A DNA stretch of 64,000 nucleotides, from positions 124,001 to 188,000 of the forward strand of contig SUYU01000001.1 of assembly GCA_015060245.1 (NCBI GenBank), written 5' to 3'. The notes under the pieces were generated by a model. That model saw only the letters and a list, made by a program, of their open reading frames with translations. It searched no databases and was not told where the DNA came from. The translations under genes and the position numbers were made by a program. Source of the DNA: Bacteroidales bacterium (GTDB lineage: Bacteria > Bacteroidota > Bacteroidia > Bacteroidales > UBA932). Positions within the stretch are counted from its first letter, which is position 1; each line of letters opens with the position of its first letter. Positions 53,384-62,879 of the stretch are shown here, one piece after another.

Positions 53384-55983
53384 AAAATATAGATTTTAAG
53401 AAGATTTTGTCCTACGTGGGCATAATTGCAGCCTTCCTTGTTCTGGCATACGGCTTTACACCTGAAGTTCTGAAGGGAAAAGTGGTAAACCAGAGCGACA
53501 TTTCCAGTTGGACTGGAATGGCCCATGAGATTCTGGAACACAACCAAAACAATCCGCAGGACCATGCACTCTGGACAAACTCAATGTTCGGTGGCATGCC
53601 GGCAACATCAATCCATGTTGAATTCAAGGGTGACTATACGCAGAATCTGTACAATCACCTCTTCATTGGAGCAAGACCTGCCAGTTACTATTTTATATGC
53701 ATGGTGGGAGGATTCCTGCTCATGCTTGCCTTTGGATGCAATATATGGCTGGCTGCACTTGGTGGAATAGCAATTACATTCTGCTCCTACAATATGCAGA
53801 TAATGCAGGTGGGGCACAATACAAAAATGGTGGCAATAGCCTTCATGCCATGGGTATTGGCAGCAGTTGCCTACGCCTATAGAAAAAATGCCTTGTGGGG
53901 CGCCCTCTTTTTTGCCTTTGCCCTCAGTTTCCAGATAAAGGCCAACCATCCGCAGATTACATACTATCTTGCAATAATCATCTTTGGCTATGCCATCTGG
54001 CAATTGTGCGCAGCAATCAAAGAGAAGGTTTTTCCAAGATTCATCAGGACATCCATGATTATTCTGGTTGCAGGTCTCATTGGTATAGCAACCAATGTCA
54101 ACAAACTCTGGCCTATATATGAGTTCGGAGAATACACCATGCGAGGCGGCTCCGAACTTGTTGATGCAAATTCAGGAGATGCAAAAGATGCACAAAACGG
54201 CAAAAAGAGCCGAAGCGGACTTGACTTTGAGTACGCCACAGCATGGTCTTACGGCATAGGCGAGACTGCAAATCTGCTTATTCCAAACTTTAACGGAGGC
54301 TCCTCTGCCGGAGAACTGGGACGCAATTCCGAAACATACAAGGCTCTTAAATCGAGCGGATACAATGCCGAGCAGGTTGTTAAAGCCCTTCCTCTCTATT
54401 GGGGGCCACAACCCTTCACTGCAGGCCCTATGTATATGGGTGCAATAAGCATCTTCCTATGTGTACTTGGCTTTTTTGTGCTTAAAGGAGGCCTCAAGTG
54501 GTGGATTGGCGGAGTATCTCTGCTTGCCCTTACCCTCTCGTGGGGATACCACTTTGCCCCTGTGAGCCAGTTGTTCTTCAACTATGCCCCGCTCTACAAC
54601 AAGTTCAGGACAGTATCAATGGTTCTTGTTATCCTGCAGGTACTTATTCCACTAATGGGCGTCATTACAGCCAATGAACTGATCTTCAAGAGTGAAAAAT
54701 ATGACAAGAAGAGGGTTGCACTCGGTTTCTACTGGTCACTTGGCCTTACTGCAGGCCTGTCGCTCATATTTATGGTTATCCCATCTTTGGCCGGAAGTTT
54801 CAGCGCAGCATCGGATGCACAACTGCCAGCCATCCTGTCGGCCACACTTGAAGAAGACAGGGTATCGCTGTTGCGTTCCGACGCATTGCGCACAATAATC
54901 TACATTGTTGTGGCTGCCGGCATATTATGGATGGGTTTCATCAAGAAACTCAAGGGAATACACGTTGCCGGTCTATTGCTGCTCCTTGTTACCTTTGACA
55001 TGTGGAGCATTGGCAAGAGATACCTCAACGATTCACACTTTGTTACAAACAGGGAGTTCAAGAGTGCATTCAACCTTCGTCCGGTTGACAAATATATTCT
55101 CCAGGACAAGGATCCAGACTACAGGGTGCTTGACTTGAGTGTAAACACATTCAACGATTCATACGTAAGTTACCACCACAAGACAATCGGCGGATACTGC
55201 CCGGTAAAACTCCAGCGTTACCAGGATTTGATTGAACACCATATCACAAGGGAGATTGGAGCAATATCACAGGATATGACCGGAGTAAAGAGTATTGATG
55301 ACGCACAGAACGCTCTCGGCAACTATCCTGTCTTGAACATGCTCAATACCAGATATATTGTCATTGACGGCAACGCCCCTGCACTTACCAATAAAGGAGC
55401 GCTCGGCAATGCCTGGTTTGTCACAAATGTGGCCAAAGCCGCAAATGCCAATGAAGAGATTGCCATGCTTGGAGGCATTGACCCTGCACACGAGGCAATT
55501 GTATCCCAGGAGTTCATTACTCCGGAATATTTGGGAGAATTCTACAATAGTGTAGCCAATGCCCGTGGCAACACGTGCTATTTCCCTGTAGATTCGGCAG
55601 CGACCATTTCGCTTGAATCATACTCTCCCAACAGGCTCGTATACAAATATTCAACTCCTACACCGGCCCTTGCCCTATTCAGCGAAGTCTTCTACAAAGA
55701 TGGCTGGAAAGCGGTTGTAAAATTACAGGAAAAAGAGGCTGGCAGCACCTCTTTGCCAGGCACACAAACCTACATTGAACCCGATATCTTCAGGGCCAAC
55801 TACATACTCCGAGGCCTTGCCTTGCCTGCCGGTTCTGGAGAGATAGAGTTTAATTTCAAACCGGAGAGTTTTACCAAAGGAGAACTCATTTCACGCATTA
55901 CATCGGGTTTGCTGTATGTATTGCTGATTGGAAGTGCAATCTTCACATTTGTCCGCAGCAGAAGAAGAAAAGGGAATGCCTGA
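53380..55983 (+). CDS. YfhO-like polytopic membrane protein
   Basis: 867 residues. About twelve membrane helices fill residues 10-560, with a first periplasmic loop containing SMFGGMPATSIHVEF, followed by a soluble domain of roughly 270 residues and one last helix near residue 845. YfhO-family proteins are GT-C-like membrane proteins, in Firmicutes linked to glycosylation of teichoic acids. The first loop usually holds the catalytic acidic residue; here Asp40 in NQSDISSW is a candidate. It is translationally coupled to the glycosyltransferase, which supports a lipid-linked sugar role. Confidence 0.82.
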   Translation: MKNIDFKKILSYVGIIAAFLVLAYGFTPEVLKGKVVNQSDISSWTGMAHEILEHNQNNPQDHALWTNSMFGGMPATSIHVEFKGDYTQNLYNHLFIGARPASYYFICMVGGFLLMLAFGCNIWLAALGGIAITFCSYNMQIMQVGHNTKMVAIAFMPWVLAAVAYAYRKNALWGALFFAFALSFQIKANHPQITYYLAIIIFGYAIWQLCAAIKEKVFPRFIRTSMIILVAGLIGIATNVNKLWPIYEFGEYTMRGGSELVDANSGDAKDAQNGKKSRSGLDFEYATAWSYGIGETANLLIPNFNGGSSAGELGRNSETYKALKSSGYNAEQVVKALPLYWGPQPFTAGPMYMGAISIFLCVLGFFVLKGGLKWWIGGVSLLALTLSWGYHFAPVSQLFFNYAPLYNKFRTVSMVLVILQVLIPLMGVITANELIFKSEKYDKKRVALGFYWSLGLTAGLSLIFMVIPSLAGSFSAASDAQLPAILSATLEEDRVSLLRSDALRTIIYIVVAAGILWMGFIKKLKGIHVAGLLLLLVTFDMWSIGKRYLNDSHFVTNREFKSAFNLRPVDKYILQDKDPDYRVLDLSVNTFNDSYVSYHHKTIGGYCPVKLQRYQDLIEHHITREIGAISQDMTGVKSIDDAQNALGNYPVLNMLNTRYIVIDGNAPALTNKGALGNAWFVTNVAKAANANEEIAMLGGIDPAHEAIVSQEFITPEYLGEFYNSVANARGNTCYFPVDSAATISLESYSPNRLVYKYSTPTPALALFSEVFYKDGWKAVVKLQEKEAGSTSLPGTQTYIEPDIFRANYILRGLALPAGSGEIEFNFKPESFTKGELISRITSGLLYVLLIGSAIFTFVRSRRRKGNA

Positions 55984-56057
55984 ATATTGCAATGCAAGTG
56001 TAAAGATTGGAGATAAAGGATAAGATTTATAAAATTGTCGGGAAAAAGAGAAGATAT

Positions 56058-56996
56058 ATGGAAAATAGAATTTGTAAACTTTTCAATATTGAACACCCAA
56101 TAATTGCGGGTGGAATGGTTTGGTGCAGCGGGTGGCGTCTTGCCTGTGCAGTAAGCAAGTGCGGAGGCCTTGGCCTTATTGGTGCAGGCAGTATGCATCC
56201 CGACAACCTCAGGCACCATATACGCGCCTGCAAGGAGGCACTGACCTATACTGCTCCCGACGGCACAACCGCATGCAAACCTTTTGGAGTGAATGTTCCT
56301 CTTCTCTACCCCGAAATGGAACAACTTATGGATATTCTTGTGGAGGAGGGTGTAAAGATTGTCTTTACATCGGCCGGCAGTCCAAAGAAATGGACACCAT
56401 TCCTCAAGGAGCATGGCATGACTGTAGTGCACGTGGTTTCAAGCAGTGTTTTTGCAAAGAAGTGCGAAGAGGCCGGAGTTGATGCCGTAGTTGCAGAGGG
56501 CTTTGAAGCGGGCGGACACAACGGCCGCGAAGAGACTACCACAATGTGTCTTGTTCCTGCTGTATGCGCAGCCACATCACTGCCTGTAATTGCAGCAGGC
56601 GGCATAGGTCTCAAATGCCAGATAAAGGCGTGTGAGGCTCTCGGTGCGGAGGGTGTGCAGATTGGAACGCGCTTTGCCCTCTCTGCAGAGAGTTCCGCAC
56701 ATGAAAACTTCAAGAAACACTGCCTGGCACTTCCGGAAGGCGGCACAAAACTGCTATTGAAAAAACTTGCTCCTGCACGTCTTGCACAGGGGAGCCAATT
56801 TACCGCCAGAGTTGCCCAAATGGAAGAGGATGGTGCAACAAAAGAGGAGATGGCCGCATACCTCGGCAAAGGACGTGCCCGCAAAGGCATCTTTGAAGGC
56901 AACATTGACGAGGGCGAAATTGAAATAGGCCAAATCAGCAACCTTGTTACCAAAATAGAGACCGTAGAGGAGATCATGAAGAGCCTTACAGACTAG
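56058..56996 (+). CDS. FabK-like enoyl-ACP reductase / nitronate monooxygenase-fold flavoprotein
   Basis: 312 residues from the ATG at 56058. It is an FMN TIM-barrel enzyme: IEHPIIAGGMVWCSGWRLA at the N-terminus, VAEGFEAGGHNGREETTTM with the GGH flavin motif near residue 155, and PVIAAGGIG plus GVQIGTRFALSAES for phosphate binding. FabK reduces enoyl-ACP in fatty-acid synthesis; Porphyromonas relies on FabK. Nitronate monooxygenases share the fold, so the substrate is not certain. An inverted repeat between this gene and the NSS transporter may end both transcripts. Confidence 0.78.
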   Translation: MENRICKLFNIEHPIIAGGMVWCSGWRLACAVSKCGGLGLIGAGSMHPDNLRHHIRACKEALTYTAPDGTTACKPFGVNVPLLYPEMEQLMDILVEEGVKIVFTSAGSPKKWTPFLKEHGMTVVHVVSSSVFAKKCEEAGVDAVVAEGFEAGGHNGREETTTMCLVPAVCAATSLPVIAAGGIGLKCQIKACEALGAEGVQIGTRFALSAESSAHENFKKHCLALPEGGTKLLLKKLAPARLAQGSQFTARVAQMEEDGATKEEMAAYLGKGRARKGIFEGNIDEGEIEIGQISNLVTKIETVEEIMKSLTD

Positions 56997-57033
56997 ATGA
57001 CAAACTGAATCAAGCCCTTTAAAGATAACAGAC

Positions 57034-57071
57034 ACACCCTGCCTATTCATTGTGAGTGATATGCAGGGTGT
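57034..57071. terminator. Hairpin between FabK-like gene and NSS transporter
   Basis: ACACCCTGC (57034-57042) pairs with GCAGGGTGT (57063-57071) across a 20-nt loop between converging genes. T-tracts are weak on both sides. Confidence 0.45.
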
Positions 57072-57090
57072 CATTGTTTGTCAATGGAGG

Positions 57091-58434
57091 CTACAGAAGC
57101 CCCTGAACGAGCACGACTGCAACAACGAGCGGAGCAAGATACTTGATACTCAAGTAGACAAAATTCACCACAAAGGCCGGATATTTTCGTACACCTCCGC
57201 TGGTAATCTCATCTATACAGTCGGACTTTGCCATTCTCCATCCTACAAATATTACAGCACTCAAACCGCCCAATGGCAAAAGAATGTTCGCTGAGAATTT
57301 GTCAAAGCAATCAAAGATATTGTTTCCAAAAATGGTAAACTCCTTGAGGGCTCCCTGTGAAAGCGAGCATAATGTTCCAAATACAGCAATGACTGCCAAA
57401 GAGAGGAGTATTGACCATCTGCGGCTTATTCCAAACTCTTCGTTAAGATATGCAACTATTACCTCCAACATTGATATTGACGATGTTATGGCGGCAATGA
57501 AGAGTGCAAAAAAGAAGATTATCGCAAGGATATGACCAAACGGCAACTGGGCAAATATATTGGGCAATGTAACGAATACAAGCCCGGGACCCTCGCCTGG
57601 AGAGATGCCAAACGCAAAAACCGCCGGCATAATGGCCAAGCCTGCAATTGTTGCAAAAAGGGTATCAGAGAGGGCAGTCTGTACAGACAAACCTATTATA
57701 CTCTCCTTCTTTGCCACGTATGATGCATATGTCATTATTGTTCCGGCACCTACACTCAATGAAAAGAATGCCTGACCGAGTGCCGCCAGAAATGTTCCGG
57801 CCGTAACTTTTGAGAAATCTGGTTTGAAGAGGAACTCAAGACCAGCCCCCGCACCTGGAAGAGTTACCGACCTTACCGCAATAAAGAGCACGATAAGAAA
57901 GAGCATAGGCATAAGGATCTTTGCATACTTCTCTATACCCTGCTTTACTCCACTGAACAGAATAAATGCTGTAGCACCCAGGAATATGAGCATAAAACAT
58001 ACGGGTTCAAAATTGGATGTTACAACACTATTGAACATTCCGGAAAGCACTTGCGAATCGGATGAGTCAAACTGCAAAGCCAGTGCTTTAAAAAGATAAT
58101 CAATGGTCCATCCTCCCACTACCGAATAGAAGGATATGATTGTTACAGAGGCCATTAAAAATATTATTCCCACATAGCCCCATTTTGTATTTGGAGCAAG
58201 GGCCTTGTATGCGCCAAAGACGTTCGCCTGACTTCTGCGTCCGATAATGAACTCTGCATACATTATCGGCAGAGCAAGCAGAAGTACAAAGAAGAGATAT
58301 ATAATTATAAATGCGGCACCGCCATTTGTACCAACCAGGTATGGGAATCTCCAAAGATTTCCCAATCCTACTGCAGATCCTGCCATTGCAACCAGCACGC
58401 CGAAACTGCTTCCAAATCCGTCTCTTTTTGCCAT
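57091..58434 (-). CDS. Sodium-dependent amino-acid transporter (NSS family), copy A
   Basis: 447 residues with about eleven membrane helices. The N-terminus GVLVAMAGSAVGLGNLWRFPYLVGTNGGAAF is the NSS/LeuT signature: the unwound first helix with the sodium and substrate site. Helix 6 is FSLSVGAGTIMTYASYV. The length and lack of a twelfth helix place it with bacterial tyrosine/tryptophan-type NSS carriers such as Tyt1 and MhsT; the substrate is not certain. It lies 84 bp behind a close paralogue, a tandem duplication. Confidence 0.92.
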   Translation of the reverse strand: MAKRDGFGSSFGVLVAMAGSAVGLGNLWRFPYLVGTNGGAAFIIIYLFFVLLLALPIMYAEFIIGRRSQANVFGAYKALAPNTKWGYVGIIFLMASVTIISFYSVVGGWTIDYLFKALALQFDSSDSQVLSGMFNSVVTSNFEPVCFMLIFLGATAFILFSGVKQGIEKYAKILMPMLFLIVLFIAVRSVTLPGAGAGLEFLFKPDFSKVTAGTFLAALGQAFFSLSVGAGTIMTYASYVAKKESIIGLSVQTALSDTLFATIAGLAIMPAVFAFGISPGEGPGLVFVTLPNIFAQLPFGHILAIIFFFALFIAAITSSISMLEVIVAYLNEEFGISRRWSILLSLAVIAVFGTLCSLSQGALKEFTIFGNNIFDCFDKFSANILLPLGGLSAVIFVGWRMAKSDCIDEITSGGVRKYPAFVVNFVYLSIKYLAPLVVAVVLVQGLL

Positions 58435-58518
58435 ATTATTATCTTTAAATTACAACCATCACTGCAACTGCAAAAGTATACAGATGAGTACGCAACCCTT
58501 CATCTCTACCATAAAAAT

Positions 58519-59859
58519 TTATAGAAGACTGCGTATCATAATCACTCCAATAACAAGCGGAGCAAGATATTTGATTGACCAGTAGACATAGTTGAGGAAC
58601 CACTTTGAGAAGCCATGCTTTCCGCCACTTGTAATCTCATCGGTAAAGTCGGCCCTCTTCATGCCCCATCCCACATAAAGCACTATAAGCAGGGCTCCCA
58701 ACGGCATAAGGATATTAGATGAGAATTTGTCAAACAGGTCAAAGATATTGTTTCCAAACAACTTCACCTCTGCAAGCAGACCCTGTGAAAGCGAGCAGAA
58801 GATTCCAAGGAACAACACAATGCCGACTGCCCAAAATATTCCGTTTCTTCTCTGGATATGGAACTCCTCAACAATATAGGCCACAATAACCTCGAGCAAC
58901 GAAATGGCCGACGTAATTGCAGCAATGAAGAGTACAAAAAAGAAGAGTATTGCCAAAATTCCACCCAACGGAATCTGGGAGAAGATATAAGGCAGGGTTA
59001 CAAATACAAGCCCAGGGCCCTGTCCGGGAGATATGCCGAACGAGAATACCGCCGGCATGATTGCCACACCTGCTATTATTGCAAAAACGGTATCTGCTAT
59101 GGCTGTCTGCTGTGACATTGAAACAATATTCACCTCACGCTTGACATAAGAGGCATAGGTAAAAATTATACCAAAACCCACACTCAATGAGAGGAATGCC
59201 TGCCCCAGTGCATCAAGGAATGTGGTTGAGGTAACTTTTGAAAAATCGGGTTTGAAGAGGAACTCCAAACCTGCCATTGCCCCAGGTAGCATTACAGAGC
59301 GCACTGCAATAAATACCACCATCACAAAGAGCAACGGCATGAGCACCTTTGAATACTTTTCAATTCCCTCCTTTACTCCGCTCAACAATATTGTTCCCGA
59401 CAGCGCTACAAACAGGAACATGAATATAAGTGGCCTCACACTTGAAGTGATGGTCTGCTCAAAGAGTCCGTCAAGTTGTGCCGACTCCGATGTAAACTTG
59501 AACGCCAATGATTTTACAAGGTAGTCAAGAGTCCATCCGCCAACCACCGAGTAAAACGAAAGCACAAGGACACAGCAGATTATCGACAAAATTCCTATCA
59601 CATTCCAATGCGAACCCGGAGCCAGTTTCTTGAATGCTCCAAATACATTTGATTGCGCCCTGCGTCCAATAAGGAACTCCGAATACATGATCGGAAGGGC
59701 AAGCAAAAATACAATTGCAAGGTAAATTATGATGAATGCGGCACCGCCGTTGGTACCAACCAGGTAAGGGAATCTCCACAAATTTCCAAGGCCAATGGCT
59801 GAACCCGCCATGGCTACCAAAACGCCAAACTTGCTGGCAAATGAGTCTCTTTGGGACAT
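58519..59859 (-). CDS. Sodium-dependent amino-acid transporter (NSS family), copy B
   Basis: 446 residues, a paralogue of copy A along the whole chain, including GVLVAMAGSAIGLGNLWRFPYL at the start and IKYLAPLVIGVIMIRSLL at the end. Differences near the helix-6 site (SLSVGFGIIFTYASYV against SVGAGTIMTYASYV in copy A) may alter substrate choice. It takes up amino acids with sodium. It lies downstream of folA on the same strand, separated by a hairpin at 59897-59924. Confidence 0.92.
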   Translation of the reverse strand: MSQRDSFASKFGVLVAMAGSAIGLGNLWRFPYLVGTNGGAAFIIIYLAIVFLLALPIMYSEFLIGRRAQSNVFGAFKKLAPGSHWNVIGILSIICCVLVLSFYSVVGGWTLDYLVKSLAFKFTSESAQLDGLFEQTITSSVRPLIFMFLFVALSGTILLSGVKEGIEKYSKVLMPLLFVMVVFIAVRSVMLPGAMAGLEFLFKPDFSKVTSTTFLDALGQAFLSLSVGFGIIFTYASYVKREVNIVSMSQQTAIADTVFAIIAGVAIMPAVFSFGISPGQGPGLVFVTLPYIFSQIPLGGILAILFFFVLFIAAITSAISLLEVIVAYIVEEFHIQRRNGIFWAVGIVLFLGIFCSLSQGLLAEVKLFGNNIFDLFDKFSSNILMPLGALLIVLYVGWGMKRADFTDEITSGGKHGFSKWFLNYVYWSIKYLAPLVIGVIMIRSLL

Positions 59860-59896
59860 AAAACTAAATTCTCTCTAAAAATTCAACACTTTTCAC

Positions 59897-59924
59897 CTGT
59901 GGCAACATAAAAGGTTTGCCACAG
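59897..59924 (-). terminator. Hairpin between folA and NSS copy B
   Basis: CTGTGGCAA (59897-59905) pairs with TTGCCACAG (59916-59924). No U-run follows on the minus strand, so termination may be partial. Confidence 0.45.
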
Positions 59925-59937
59925 AACCGCCTGCGGA

Positions 59938-60477
59938 CTATTTACGGCCGTATACCAGGAATTCAAACTCAATTCCGTTCTCGGGGTCCATCTTGCGTCC
60001 ACTGCTGCTCAATACACTCCATTCGGTCTCATCAACTGCAGGGAAGAATGTATCTGCATCCTCCGCTACGGCATATATTTTTGTAATGTACAATCTGTCG
60101 GCAACAGGGAAGGTCTGGTTATAGAGTTGTCCGCCCCCCATAATGAAGAACTCCTGCTCCGACTCCTTTGCAATGGCAACCGCCTCATCCAGATTTGGAA
60201 GGATTTCAAGTGATGTGGTCTGTGGATTCTTGATTGGCGGCACTGTTATATTATATGCAATGCTTCCATCCTCCTGCGGCACCCCACGGGTTACCACAAT
60301 ATTCCTTCGGCCCGGAAGCGGACGCCCTATTGATTCGTAGGTCTTGCGCCCCATAATTACCGGATGGCCGGTTGTGGTCTCCTTAAAATATTTCAAATCC
60401 TCTGAAATGTGCCACAAAAGTTCATTGTTCCTACCAATGGCATTGTTTTGGGCAACAGCAACTATTAGTGATAACAT
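59938..60477 (-). CDS. folA: Dihydrofolate reductase
   Basis: 179 residues. It reduces dihydrofolate to tetrahydrofolate with NADPH. LIVAVAQNNAIGRNNELLWHISEDL at the N-terminus, GHPVIMGRKTYESIGRPLPGRRNIVVTR and FFIMGGGQLYNQTF are the folate and NADPH sites. The acidic active-site residue is Glu27 or the following Asp28 of ISEDL. It lies 122 bp downstream of thyA on the same strand; the pair recycles the dihydrofolate that thymidylate synthase makes. Confidence 0.96.
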   Translation of the reverse strand: MLSLIVAVAQNNAIGRNNELLWHISEDLKYFKETTTGHPVIMGRKTYESIGRPLPGRRNIVVTRGVPQEDGSIAYNITVPPIKNPQTTSLEILPNLDEAVAIAKESEQEFFIMGGGQLYNQTFPVADRLYITKIYAVAEDADTFFPAVDETEWSVLSSSGRKMDPENGIEFEFLVYGRK

Positions 60478-60598
60478 ATGATTTTCTTCTATAATGTAAT
60501 TTCTCTTCTTTGGCTATGCCGGTTCAGGAGCATTAACCTGCAAAAAAATCTTTATCCGGGGTATGGAGCGTCATCCCATACGCCTGATTGACATGTAA

Positions 60599-61393
60599 TT
60601 ATACAGCAATAGGAGCCTTGATTACAGGATAAGGGTCATAGCCTGTAAGTTCAAAATCTTCATATTGGAAACTGAAAATATCCTTCTGGTCTCCATGAAT
60701 GATCATCTTTGGAAGGGCGCGCGGCTCACGCTCAAGTTGCGTCTTTACCTGCTCAAAATGGTTGAGATAGATGTGGGTATCGCCCAAAGTATGCACAAAA
60801 TCACCAAGTTCATAACCGCACACTTTGGCAATCATCATTGTAAAGAGGGCATACGACGCAATATTGAACGGCACTCCCAAAAAGACATCTGCGCTTCTCT
60901 GGTACAGTTGACACGATAGCCTGTTGTTGGCCACATAGAACTGGAAAAGCGAGTGGCAAGGCGGCAAGGCCATTGAATCAACCTGTGCCACATTCCATGC
61001 CGATATTATATGGCGGCGCGAGTCTGGATTCTCTTTCAAGGCCTTCATAAGGTTTGAAAGTTGGTCAATTACGCGGCCATCCTCGGCCTTCCATCTGCGC
61101 CACTGGGCACCATAAACGGGGCCCAACTCTCCATTCTCATCGGCCCACTCATCCCAGATGGTAACACCGTGGTCATTCAGGTATTTGATGTTGGTATCGC
61201 CATTTATGAACCAGAGCAGTTCATAAATAATTGATTTAAGATGAACTTTCTTGGTTGTAAGCAACGGAAAACCCTCGTTCAGGTTAAACCTCATCTGATA
61301 GCCAAATATACTTTTAGTGCCTGTGCCGGTCCTGTCCTGCTTTATGGTACCCTCGTCCATAATCTTTTTGAGCAGATCCAAATATTGTTTCAT
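60599..61393 (-). CDS. thyA: Thymidylate synthase
   Basis: 264 residues from the ATG at 61393, the standard length; the frame extends to 61501 without family likeness. It methylates dUMP to dTMP with methylenetetrahydrofolate. The catalytic Cys lies in [13 protein letters not shown], and [22 protein letters not shown] and HIYLNHFEQ are the dUMP and folate contacts. It precedes folA. TATTTTTG on the minus strand (61454-61447) is a possible -7 element. Confidence 0.97.
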   Translation of the reverse strand: MKQYLDLLKKIMDEGTIKQDRTGTGTKSIFGYQMRFNLNEGFPLLTTKKVHLKSIIYELLWFINGDTNIKYLNDHGVTIWDEWADENGELGPVYGAQWRRWKAEDGRVIDQLSNLMKALKENPDSRRHIISAWNVAQVDSMALPPCHSLFQFYVANNRLSCQLYQRSADVFLGVPFNIASYALFTMMIAKVCGYELGDFVHTLGDTHIYLNHFEQVKTQLEREPRALPKMIIHGDQKDIFSFQYEDFELTGYDPYPVIKAPIAV

Positions 61394-61528
61394 AATCAGT
61401 CTCTTAAAATATAAAAACTGCGTTCCGCACCAAGCGGTCGCAGTTGCAAAAATAGTCAAATTGGTCAAAACTTCACACACTCCGGCAACAATATGGAACA
61501 TCTTTCTCCCACCGGTCCCATACTGCCG

Positions 61529-62740
61529 TCAAAAAGCATAACCATATACCCGCAGCAGAATTGGAAGATGGTCACTCACCCCACCATTATACCTGGGTCC
61601 CACCAGCGTGCGCCTGACCTTATACCCCAAATAGGCCTTGTCCTGCTCAAGCAAAAAAGGATGCGCAAAAATATCACTTCCATCCTCCCGACAGTAGAGA
61701 TACTTCAATCCCTCATCCCCCACCATCTGCCTGCCTACAAGAAAATGGTCAATCCTCTCCCACTTCCCTTTATACTTGTATGTTCCGCCTACATTGTTTG
61801 TTCTTGCATTATCAAGCATTGCCTTCCCTTTTCCTGCGCTATTTCCCTTTGTAGTCTCCCGCACAACAGCACCTTTCCCTGCAGTTTTTTCTCTTGCAGT
61901 TCCCCGCTTAGCCGCCTCTTTCCCTGCAGTTTCTTCTCTCATAGTTCCCCGCTTTGCAGCATTTTTTCCTGCGGCATCTTCTCTTGAGGCGCTGACACTG
62001 CGGATTTTTGTCAAACTCCCTGCGCAAAGGGTTGCGTTGTCTGCCAGATCATCATTGAAATCACCCATAACAATGAGATTGGCACCGGGATTGGCGGCAG
62101 TTATTGAGTCACACCTCAAAACAAGCCCCTTTGTGGCCTCCTCCCTGCGGGCTACCGCCTCTTTACCGCCAAGTTTTGAGGGCCAATGCACCACAAACAG
62201 ATGCAGTGTATCAAACTCCTTCAGTACGCCCCTTACGTAGAGCATTTCCCGGGTTGGAACAATCGTCCCAATTTGTGTGGAGTCTTCATGAATCTCCAAA
62301 ACCGATGATGCAGGAGCAGGCTCCCTCAACGGAACAAACTCAACTGCAACAGGCCTGAACTGGGAGGCTCTGTAAAGAAGGGCAACATCAATACCACGCC
62401 TGTCGGGAGAATCCCTATGAATAATATTATAGCCGAGCGGAGCCAGAATTGAATTTTGCACAAGTTGGTTAAGGACAAAACGGTTCTCAACCTCTGCCAG
62501 ACCTATAATTGCCGGAAAGAGATTGTACTCTTCCCGCACAAGTGCAACCGTACGGGCAATGTCATCACGCTTGCGCTCAAACTTCTTCCACGTCCAGAAC
62601 TTCTCACCACGCGGAGTATAAGGCTCCTCCGCCCCAACATCCGCATTCAAGTTCTTTATCCCTGAATTCCCCGGAAAAGGATCAAAGAAATTCTCCAGAT
62701 TCCAGAACATCACCAACAGCACAAGCAACTCTTTAACCAT
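61529..62740 (-). CDS. Endonuclease/exonuclease/phosphatase-family protein with repeat insert
   Basis: 403 residues from the ATG at 62740. The EEP fold is shown by MFWNLENFFDP (Asn of the metal site), GLAEVENR (Glu), LFVVHWPSK, VMGDFNDDL (catalytic Asp and Asn) and GVSDHLPILL (Asp-His). Family members are nucleases or phosphodiesterases; the substrate is unknown. There is no clear lipobox, though residues 2-12 are hydrophobic. Between the MGDFND and SDHLP motifs lies a basic insert of three 15-residue repeats (AAKRGTMREETAGKE type), absent from usual family members. Confidence 0.8.
   Translation of the reverse strand: MVKELLVLLVMFWNLENFFDPFPGNSGIKNLNADVGAEEPYTPRGEKFWTWKKFERKRDDIARTVALVREEYNLFPAIIGLAEVENRFVLNQLVQNSILAPLGYNIIHRDSPDRRGIDVALLYRASQFRPVAVEFVPLREPAPASSVLEIHEDSTQIGTIVPTREMLYVRGVLKEFDTLHLFVVHWPSKLGGKEAVARREEATKGLVLRCDSITAANPGANLIVMGDFNDDLADNATLCAGSLTKIRSVSASREDAAGKNAAKRGTMREETAGKEAAKRGTAREKTAGKGAVVRETTKGNSAGKGKAMLDNARTNNVGGTYKYKGKWERIDHFLVGRQMVGDEGLKYLYCREDGSDIFAHPFLLEQDKAYLGYKVRRTLVGPRYNGGVSDHLPILLRVYGYAF
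61829..61993 (-). repeat. 45-bp in-frame tandem repeats in the EEP gene
   Basis: Units of 45 bp start at about 61829, 61874 and 61919, with a partial at 61964. The units at 61874 and 61919 are closest (both TTTCCCTGCAG...CAGTTCCCCGCTT-like). They encode 15-residue K/R/A/G/T/E-rich units. Confidence 0.8.
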
Positions 62741-62879
62741 ATCTCCAATCTTTAAAAGTGCAAGATGTAAAGAATTTGCCAAAGGAAAATGCAAACGGAT
62801 AAATTTATCTCTTTAAAAAATTCCGGATTTTATAAATGCAGGCCCTATTACCATATTACCAGTCATTGGATGCGGATGA

